This document shows, in pieces, positions 7,141-11,971 of a DNA stretch of 11,971 bases. The notes under the pieces were generated by a model. It was given only the letters and a program-made list of their open reading frames with translations, did not search any database and was not told the DNA's origin. The stretch's first letter is position 1; every line of letters starts with the position of its first letter. Position numbers and translations under genes: made by a program. This stretch comes from an uncultured Ideonella sp. (GTDB lineage: Bacteria > Pseudomonadota > Gammaproteobacteria > Burkholderiales > Burkholderiaceae): NCBI GenBank assembly GCA_946479475.1, contig CAMLGG010000164.1, positions 1 through 11,971 on the forward strand, in the 5' to 3' direction.

Positions 7141-7168
7141 ATGACGATTGCCGTGAGGCCCGAAGATC

Positions 7169-9451
7169 ATGAAAACACTTCGTCTCCAACTACGCTTCTT
7201 GATTCCCTTGGTGGTGACCTTGGTCCTGGCAGCCCTGATAGCGCTGCCGCTGATGGACAGGTTGACGCTACGCTGGTTCGCACGCGATCTCAACAACCGC
7301 GATGCCCTGGTGGCGAACACCCTGGCCGATGCCATCAGCGAAGCGGAGGCCGACGGCAAGGCCTGGCGGGTGCAGTCGATGTTCGAGCGCGCCGTGCAGG
7401 ACGAGCGGCTGGTCGCCATCGCCCTGTGCAGCGCCGATGACCGCATGCTACGGCGCACCGACGGATTCCCGCGCACGCTCGGCTGCGCGCAGGCCCGCGA
7501 GATCTCGGCTCATGCGGATCCGCGGATGCAGGTCGAGGGCGGCTCGGTGCATGTCGGCGTGCATCCGCTGGACGCGAAGGAGGCCGAATCCGACAGCCTG
7601 GTGCTCCTGCACGACCTGAGCTTCATCGACAACCGGAGCGCCGACACGCGGCGCTACCTCGTCGGCTTCATCGTGCTGCTCGGCCTCGCGATGGCCCTGA
7701 TCACCGTGGTGGTGGCGCAGATCAGCTGGCGCGGCTGGGTCAAGGGCATGCAGGGCATCCTGCGCGGAGAGGGCCTCATCCGGCCGCTGCTGGACCCGCC
7801 GCCCGAGCTGCAGCCCTTTGCAAGCGAGGTGCGTGCCCGCCTGCGGGACCTGGAGGACGAGTACCGGCGCAGCCTGGACCTGGTCTCGGTGTGGAACCCC
7901 GAGCGGCTGCGCTCCCTGCTGCAGACGCAACTGCGCGGCGACCAGATCATCGTCGTCTCCAACCGCGAGCCCTACTTGCACGAGCGCCTGAACGATGGCC
8001 GGGTCATCGTCCGCCGCCCGGCCAGCGGCCTGGTGACGGCGGTGGAGCCGGTCATGCGTGCCTGTTCGGGCACCTGGATAGCCCACGGCAGCGGCAGCGC
8101 CGACCGCGATTTCGTCGACGCGCGCGATCGCCTCGCGGTGCCGCCCGGCGCGCACGACTACACCCTGCGCCGCATCTGGCTGACGCCGGAGGAGGAGGAG
8201 GGCTACTACAACGGCTTCGCCAACGAGGGCCTGTGGCCGCTGTGCCACGTGGCCCACGTGCGGCCGGTGTTCCGCGAGTCCGACTGGCAGTTCTACAAGG
8301 AGGTGAACCGCCGCTTCGCCGATGCGGTGGCGGCCGAGGCCCGCAGCGAGGACCCGGTCGTGCTGGTGCAGGACTACCACTTCGCCCTGCTGCCCGAGAT
8401 GATCCGCGAGCGCCTGCCGCGCGCCACCATCCTCACCTTCTGGCACATCCCCTGGCCGAACCCCGAATCCTTCGGCATCTGCCCGTGGCGGCGCGAGATC
8501 CTGCAGGGCCTGCTGGGCAGCACCATCCTGGGCTTCCACACGCGATTCCACTGCAAGAACTTCATCGAGACGGTCGACCGCTACCTGGAGGCGCGCATCG
8601 AACACGAGCACTCGACGATCACCTACCGGGACAAGGAGACCCTGGTGGAGAGCTACCCGATCTCCATCGCCTGGCCGGACGACGCGGTCCGCTTCGCCCC
8701 GGTCGAGGAGTGCCGCCGCCGCGTCTTCGAGCGCCTCGAACTGGCCCCCGGCACCTGCCTGGCGCTGGGCGTGGACCGCTTCGACTACACCAAGGGCATC
8801 CTGGAGCGCCTGCATGCGGTCGAGCGGATGCTGGAGAAGCGGCCGGAGTGGATCGGGCGCTTCGTGTTCGTCCAGGTCGCCGCGCCCACGCGCAGCGCGC
8901 TGGAGGAGTACCGCGCGTTCCAGCAGCGCATCCACGCGGTGGCCGACCGGATCAACCAGCACTACGGGCAGCCCGGCTACCAGCCTGTGCGCCTGCTGGC
9001 CGAGCACCACGAGCACGAGGCGGTCACCGAGCTGTTCCGCGCCTGCAACATCTGCGTCGTCACCAGCCTGCACGACGGCATGAACCTGGTCAGCAAGGAG
9101 TTCGTGGCCGCGCGCGACGACGAACAGGGCGTGCTGGTCCTGAGCCGCTTCGCCGGAGCGGCGCGGGAACTCTCCGAGGCCCTGATCGTCAATCCATATC
9201 ACGTCGAGGAAACCGCCGATGCCTTGCACCGTGCGGCTACCATGCCACCGGCCGAGCAGCGCGAACGCATGGCCAGCCTGCGCATGACCGTCCGCGAGAA
9301 CAACGTGTTCCGCTGGGCCGGCCGCATGCTGGCGGATGCGGGGCGCTTCCGCCTGCGCGAGCGCATTGCAGCGCGCGTGCAGCGACACACCGACGAACAC
9401 GAGAACCAGAAGCAGCACTCCCAGCCGGATGAAACGACTCTTCACGCCTGA
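7169..9451 (+). CDS. otsA: Membrane-anchored GT20 trehalose-6-phosphate synthase-type glycosyltransferase
   Basis: A 760-residue protein, about 285 longer than E. coli OtsA. Residues 10-28 and 164-185 are strong hydrophobic helices, with basic residues on the predicted cytoplasmic sides (Arg5, Arg9; Arg188, Lys192). Residues 29-163 should therefore face the periplasm; this part carries Cys87 and Cys106. A linker with a probable helix (about 217-240) leads to a complete GT20 domain from about 258. It includes VVSNRE (Arg266), PASGL, NEGLWP, QDYHF (Asp402), [17 protein letters not shown] (Arg537, Lys542) and [10 protein letters not shown] (636-644). GT20 makes trehalose-6-phosphate from NDP-glucose and glucose-6-phosphate. 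Several motifs (SGL for [11 protein letters not shown] for HIPFPTPE) differ from E. coli OtsA and mark another subgroup, so glucosylglycerol-phosphate synthesis is an alternative. GTGAGG lies 10 bases before the ATG. It overlaps otsB by 23 bases. Confidence 0.92.
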   Translation: MKTLRLQLRFLIPLVVTLVLAALIALPLMDRLTLRWFARDLNNRDALVANTLADAISEAEADGKAWRVQSMFERAVQDERLVAIALCSADDRMLRRTDGFPRTLGCAQAREISAHADPRMQVEGGSVHVGVHPLDAKEAESDSLVLLHDLSFIDNRSADTRRYLVGFIVLLGLAMALITVVVAQISWRGWVKGMQGILRGEGLIRPLLDPPPELQPFASEVRARLRDLEDEYRRSLDLVSVWNPERLRSLLQTQLRGDQIIVVSNREPYLHERLNDGRVIVRRPASGLVTAVEPVMRACSGTWIAHGSGSADRDFVDARDRLAVPPGAHDYTLRRIWLTPEEEEGYYNGFANEGLWPLCHVAHVRPVFRESDWQFYKEVNRRFADAVAAEARSEDPVVLVQDYHFALLPEMIRERLPRATILTFWHIPWPNPESFGICPWRREILQGLLGSTILGFHTRFHCKNFIETVDRYLEARIEHEHSTITYRDKETLVESYPISIAWPDDAVRFAPVEECRRRVFERLELAPGTCLALGVDRFDYTKGILERLHAVERMLEKRPEWIGRFVFVQVAAPTRSALEEYRAFQQRIHAVADRINQHYGQPGYQPVRLLAEHHEHEAVTELFRACNICVVTSLHDGMNLVSKEFVAARDDEQGVLVLSRFAGAARELSEALIVNPYHVEETADALHRAATMPPAEQRERMASLRMTVRENNVFRWAGRMLADAGRFRLRERIAARVQRHTDEHENQKQHSQPDETTLHA

Positions 9452-10211
9452 AGGCGAGGCGGCCCTGCTGCACACCATGCAGCACCGCCCGCTGGTGGCG
9501 TTCGATTTCGATGGCACGCTCGCGCCCATCGTGGCGCGTCCGGCCGACGCCCGCGTGCCGGCCCCGGTGGCGCATCGCCTGCAGAGGCTGTCGCGCCGGC
9601 TGCCGGTCGCGGTGGTTTCGGGCCGGCAGGTGCATGACGTGCGCCAGCGCCTGCTGTTCACCCCCTGGCGAATCGTGGGCAACCACGGCGCCGAGGACGA
9701 GGTCGCGCCGGCCGTCACCGATGGCCGCGCGGCCCAGCTCGCCCCGGCCCGCGCGGCCCTGCACGCCGCGGCGGAAGACCTGCGCGCCAGCGGCGTGATG
9801 GTCGAGGACAAGGGCCTGTCGATCGCGCTGCACTATCGCCTGGCGCACGACACCGGCGCGGCCAGGGCGATCATCGACGAGCTGGTGGCCGGCCTGCCGC
9901 CCAGCCTTTCGATCTTCGGCGGCAAGATGGTCGTCAACATCGTCGGCGCCACGGCGCGCGACAAGGCCGATGCCGTGAGCGAACTGGTCGCCGCGAGCGG
10001 CGCGCCGGTGGCCGTGTTCGTGGGCGACGACGTCAACGACGAGCCCGTCTTCGAGCGTTCCGAACCCGGCTGGCTGACCGTGCGCGTCGGCCAGGACGAC
10101 CCGCGCTCCAAGGCCCGATGGTTCCTGGACGGCCCGGCGGACCTGCCGCGGCTGCTCGACCGCATGCTGGCCGCGCTGCCCAGCCCGGGGGATCCGGACA
10201 GCCAGCTGTGA
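9429..10211 (+). CDS. otsB: Trehalose-6-phosphate phosphatase (HAD family)
   Basis: A 260-residue HAD-superfamily phosphatase that would remove phosphate from trehalose-6-phosphate. Motif I is FDFDGTLAP with nucleophile Asp26 and Asp28. Motif II is VVSGR (Ser64). GNHGAE (84-89) and EDKGLSIALHYR (126-137) are T6P-phosphatase signatures. Lys179 (ARDKADAV) is the probable motif III lysine, and FVGDDVNDEPVF (Asp200, Asp201, Asp204) is motif IV. Asn203 replaces the Thr usual in GDDxTDE. The ATG at 9429 fits the family N-terminus; an in-frame ATG at 9336 would add 31 residues that are out of frame to otsA coding sequence. There is no clear Shine-Dalgarno sequence and the start lies 23 bases inside otsA, so translation is probably coupled. 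If the upstream enzyme were a glucosylglycerol-phosphate synthase, this would be the matching phosphatase. Confidence 0.93.
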   Translation: MKRLFTPEGEAALLHTMQHRPLVAFDFDGTLAPIVARPADARVPAPVAHRLQRLSRRLPVAVVSGRQVHDVRQRLLFTPWRIVGNHGAEDEVAPAVTDGRAAQLAPARAALHAAAEDLRASGVMVEDKGLSIALHYRLAHDTGAARAIIDELVAGLPPSLSIFGGKMVVNIVGATARDKADAVSELVAASGAPVAVFVGDDVNDEPVFERSEPGWLTVRVGQDDPRSKARWFLDGPADLPRLLDRMLAALPSPGDPDSQL

Positions 10212-10216
10212 ACCCT

Positions 10217-10236
10217 GCGGCCGCCGTATCGGCCGC
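10217..10236 (+). terminator. GC-rich hairpin after otsB
   Basis: GCGGCCG (10217-10223) pairs perfectly with CGGCCGC (10230-10236) around a 6-base loop, starting 6 bases after the otsB stop. There is no T tract, so it is not a classical intrinsic terminator. It may act with Rho or as an mRNA 3' end stabiliser for the otsAB message. Confidence 0.4.
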
Positions 10237-10279
10237 GTGACGGCCCGACCGCGACAGCGTTCACGAAACCGCGCCCCTC

Positions 10280-10295
10280 GACCGGCAACGGTCGC
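10280..10295 (+). repeat. Small hairpin with GCAA tetraloop
   Basis: CGACCG and CGGTCG pair perfectly around GCAA, a GNRA-type loop, in the 120-base gap between otsB and the small exported protein gene. It lies 37 bases ahead of that gene's start, so it would be in its 5' leader or in the otsB 3' region. No riboswitch family was recognised. Confidence 0.35.
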
Positions 10296-10331
10296 CCGGT
10301 CGGCGGGGCCGGATGCTAAGGTGCGCCTTCC

Positions 10332-10718
10332 ATGGCCTCCCCCCGATTAGCCCGTTACGGCGCCCGCGCCGCCCTGGCCGCCAGCGGCCTGCTGGCGCAG
10401 GCCGACGCCGGCGCGGCCGACTGCGCGCAGATGCAGGGAGGCGAGTTGATCCTTCGTTCGTCGCAGGCCTGCCTGGCCCAGATGCGAAAGGACCCGGCGG
10501 TGCGCCAGCAGGTGGCGCGAACGATCGCCGGACAGGGGGCCACGGTAGCCGACGCCGGCCCCCCGGCGGCGCAGCCCGCGCGGGAGCAGCGCCCGGGCCG
10601 CGGCAACGCCGGCCTCGGCCATCCGCTCGCACGGCTGTCGATGCTGAACGCGCAAAGCCGCTACCTGTGGTCGCTGGGCAACCCGGCACCGGTCTACTAC
10701 GGCCAGACGACGCCCTGA
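10332..10718 (+). CDS. Small exported protein of unknown function
   Basis: A 128-residue protein I do not recognise. Arg5, Arg8 and Arg12 precede a short hydrophobic stretch (about 13-22) and an alanine-rich cleavage zone (ADAGA, about 24-29), a plausible Sec signal peptide. The mature part would start near Ala29 and holds just two cysteines, Cys31 and Cys47, which could form a disulfide. A charged helical stretch (QMRKDPAVRQQVARTIAG) follows, then a Pro/Arg/Gly-rich linker and an aromatic C-terminal end (SRYLWSLGNPAPVYYG). AAGGTG at 10318-10323 lies 8 bases before the ATG and supports the start. It stands alone, 120 bases after otsB and convergent with gloA across 21 bases. Good codon-position GC bias in my reading and the ribosome site make it probably real, but no family supports it. 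Confidence 0.6.
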   Translation: MASPRLARYGARAALAASGLLAQADAGAADCAQMQGGELILRSSQACLAQMRKDPAVRQQVARTIAGQGATVADAGPPAAQPAREQRPGRGNAGLGHPLARLSMLNAQSRYLWSLGNPAPVYYGQTTP

Positions 10719-10739
10719 GCGAGCGGTGCGGCCGGCGGC

Positions 10740-11159
10740 CTACCAGCTGCCGGAATTGGGCATCGAGGTCCAGGGCTCCGCGGGCGCCAGGGCCTCGCCG
10801 GCCTGCAGCAGCTCGATCGAGATCTGGTCGGGCGAACGGACGAAGGCCATGCGGCCGTCGCGCGGCGGGCGGTTGATCGTCACGCCGTGCTCCATCAGGC
10901 GCCGGCAGGCGGCGTAGATGTCCGGCACCGCGTAGGCGAGGTGGCCGAAGTTGCGGCCGCCGGTGTAGACCTCGGGATCCCAGTTGTGGGTGAGCTCGAC
11001 CTGCGCCGCATGGTCGCCCGGGGCAGCCAGGAAGACCAGCGTGTAGCGCCCCGCCGGCACCTCCTTGCGCGAGACCACCTCGAGGCCCAGGGCGTCGCGG
11101 TAGAAGCGCAACGACGCTTCGAGGTCCGTCACCCGGACCATGGTGTGAAGGTATTTCAT
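10740..11159 (-). CDS. gloA: Glyoxalase I (lactoylglutathione lyase)
   Basis: A 139-residue metalloenzyme that isomerises the glutathione hemithioacetal of methylglyoxal to S-lactoylglutathione, in the cytoplasm. It aligns by eye with E. coli GloA (135 residues) from the first residues: [20 protein letters not shown]. All four metal ligands are in place: His5, Glu55 (VELTHNW), His73 (FGHLAYAV) and Glu116 (ISIELLQ). There is a short deletion near residues 98-102 relative to the E. coli protein as I recall it, where PPRDGRMAF replaces a longer loop. An in-frame ATG at 11195 would add 12 residues that overlap the upstream gene and are not conserved; the ATG at 11159 matches the family start. The upstream gene on the same strand ends 13 bases earlier, so the two may be co-transcribed. 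The C-terminal tail is Pro/Ser-rich. Confidence 0.92.
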   Translation of the reverse strand: MKYLHTMVRVTDLEASLRFYRDALGLEVVSRKEVPAGRYTLVFLAAPGDHAAQVELTHNWDPEVYTGGRNFGHLAYAVPDIYAACRRLMEHGVTINRPPRDGRMAFVRSPDQISIELLQAGEALAPAEPWTSMPNSGSW

Positions 11160-11160
11160 C

Positions 11161-11180
11161 CGGCCTAGTTTCTCAGGCCG
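11161..11180 (-). repeat. Hairpin spanning the upstream stop and the gloA leader
   Basis: On the minus strand CGGCCT and AGGCCG pair perfectly around an 8-base loop. The stem's 3' arm ends one base before the gloA ATG and contains the only AGG that could act as ribosome binding site, while the upstream gene's TGA falls at the loop edge. Ribosomes finishing the upstream gene would open it, a classical layout for translational coupling. Confidence 0.35.
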
Positions 11181-11971
11181 TGCCGGCTCCGGCAATCGAC
11201 GCGGGCGTGGTCTTCAGGACCCGGTCCGGCGCCGCCAGCGCTTCGGGCCAGGTCTCGGTGCTCCACCACGTCCTGACGTGTCCGACCCGCGCCGGCGTGA
11301 TGACCCGCGACAGCAATGGGGCATAGGCATCGGCCACGCCTTGCTCGGGCGCGCCGCTGCCGAGCTCGATCTGCAGGCACAGGGTCACCACGGAGTACTG
11401 TCGGCCGCTGGGCAGCGTCACGTCGTGCTGCAGCCAGGCGGCCTGGAGCACCGGCGCGTCGTCGCGCAGGGCCTCGACCAGCGCCGCACGGCGCCACGGC
11501 TGCGCCTCCACGGGTCGCCCGGCCCCTAGCCCCAGCGCTTCGGTGCGTTGGCGCGCGACATCACGGCGCTGGGAGGCCTGCGCCAGCAAGCGGAGCTGCC
11601 GCTGCCGCGCCTTTTCGTCGAGGGAGGCAGTGGCGTAGTCGAGCAGGCGGCGACGCGCAGGCGCGGCGAGCGCCACGCACTTCCGGATCGACGCCTCGAG
11701 CCAACGCTGCGCCCGCTCGGGATCGTGGGCCAGCCAGGCCATGCCAGTCCAGTACGCCACCAGCGCCGGCTGATCGGCTGGCTCTTCATCCAGAGAGGGC
11801 AGCGCAGCGCTGCGCTCGGTTGCAAGAGTGCACTCCAGCGCCAGTGCGACGTCGGCAGACCCGAGCTGCCCGGCGCAGGCGTGGCGCCACGCCGCCTCGT
11901 GGCGCCACGCCCTGGCGTGTCCGGCACGCCAGGCAGCGTTCTCGGCTTCGAGGCAGGCGGGCCAGGCCTCG
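11173..11971 (-). CDS. Unrecognised protein, C-terminal part (runs off right edge)
   Basis: About 265 residues are visible in a frame that stays open to the right edge; the start lies outside. A GTG at 11760 is internal, not a likely start, since the coding character continues upstream of it. The N-side is rich in Trp and Ala, with a tandem six-residue repeat [12 protein letters not shown] encoded by a 13-base direct repeat. The middle ([20 protein letters not shown] to about [18 protein letters not shown]) looks all-helical and Arg/Gln-rich. The C-terminal 80 residues change to a beta-like pattern ([19 protein letters not shown]) and end in [11 protein letters not shown]. No signal peptide or membrane helix is visible in this part. 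I recognise no family. It is 13 bases upstream of gloA on the same strand, so they may be co-transcribed. Confidence 0.65.
   Translation of the reverse strand, partial: EAWPACLEAENAAWRAGHARAWRHEAAWRHACAGQLGSADVALALECTLATERSAALPSLDEEPADQPALVAYWTGMAWLAHDPERAQRWLEASIRKCVALAAPARRRLLDYATASLDEKARQRQLRLLAQASQRRDVARQRTEALGLGAGRPVEAQPWRRAALVEALRDDAPVLQAAWLQHDVTLPSGRQYSVVTLCLQIELGSGAPEQGVADAYAPLLSRVITPARVGHVRTWWSTETWPEALAAPDRVLKTTPASIAGAGTA
11881..11911. repeat. 13-base direct repeat GTGGCGCCACGCC, period 18
   Basis: Two identical copies (11881-11893 and 11899-11911), 18 bases apart start to start. This is exactly six codons of the partial gene on the minus strand. Each copy contains the perfect palindrome GTGGCGCCAC. 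The period keeps the reading frame, which fits a small in-frame duplication. Confidence 0.75.

Noticed and set aside
7065..7142. Upstream ATG start for GH15
   Set aside because: It adds 26 residues with no family support and consumes most of the divergent spacer; the ATG at 7064 has AAGGTG at good distance.
7448..9811. 787-codon minus-strand frame opposite otsA-otsB
   Set aside because: A complement artefact of high GC3 coding sequence; both plus-strand genes have complete catalytic motif sets.
1..11971. Mobile island or defence system
   Set aside because: No transposase, integrase, terminal repeats, tRNA target, toxin-antitoxin pair or nuclease/ATPase defence genes; composition is even throughout.

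Overview
The window is about 70% GC, tightly packed and entirely chromosomal in character. Codon use, the short spacers and the gene set (transketolase beside a short SpeD, GloA, a trehalose cassette) suggest a betaproteobacterium of the Burkholderiales, of the Rubrivivax/Leptothrix/Roseateles kind. That placement is inferred from general resemblance, because no rRNA or other phylogenetic marker is present. I see no tRNA, rRNA, CRISPR array, transposase, phage gene or attachment site. No gene-free stretch exceeds about 130 bases.

Layout. (1) Bases 1-610, minus: the N-terminal third of transketolase, running off the left edge. (2) Bases 739-1125, plus: SpeD (AdoMet decarboxylase), divergent from transketolase across a 128-base spacer. 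(3) Bases 1255-3832, plus: a compact three-gene unit of an exported clan-A-type glycoside hydrolase, a MurU-like sugar-1-phosphate nucleotidyltransferase (ATGA overlap) and a VOC/glyoxalase-fold protein (5-base gap). (4) Bases 3762-7064, minus: a GH15 glucoamylase/trehalase-like enzyme, then an aldo-keto reductase and a GNAT acetyltransferase (ATGA overlap). The GNAT gene meets the VOC gene tail-to-tail with a 71-base overlap. (5) Bases 7169-10211, plus: a GT20 trehalose-6-phosphate synthase-type enzyme carrying an N-terminal two-helix membrane module, followed by OtsB with a 23-base overlap. This pair diverges from GH15 across a 104-base spacer. (6) Bases 10332-10718, plus: a small exported protein of unknown function. 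(7) Bases 10740-11971, minus: GloA, preceded by an unrecognised protein that runs off the right edge.

How the genes may work together. OtsA and OtsB together would make trehalose from a nucleotide-activated glucose and glucose-6-phosphate. The divergent GH15 enzyme could hydrolyse trehalose or an alpha-glucan, so the shared spacer would balance synthesis against breakdown. The notable point is that the GT20 enzyme looks tethered to the inner membrane behind a roughly 135-residue extracytoplasmic segment, an arrangement usual for sensor kinases. This suggests, but does not prove, that compatible-solute synthesis is gated by an envelope signal. The hydrolase/nucleotidyltransferase/VOC unit may link breakdown of an extracellular or periplasmic polysaccharide to sugar activation in the cytoplasm. 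Its substrates cannot be read from the sequence.
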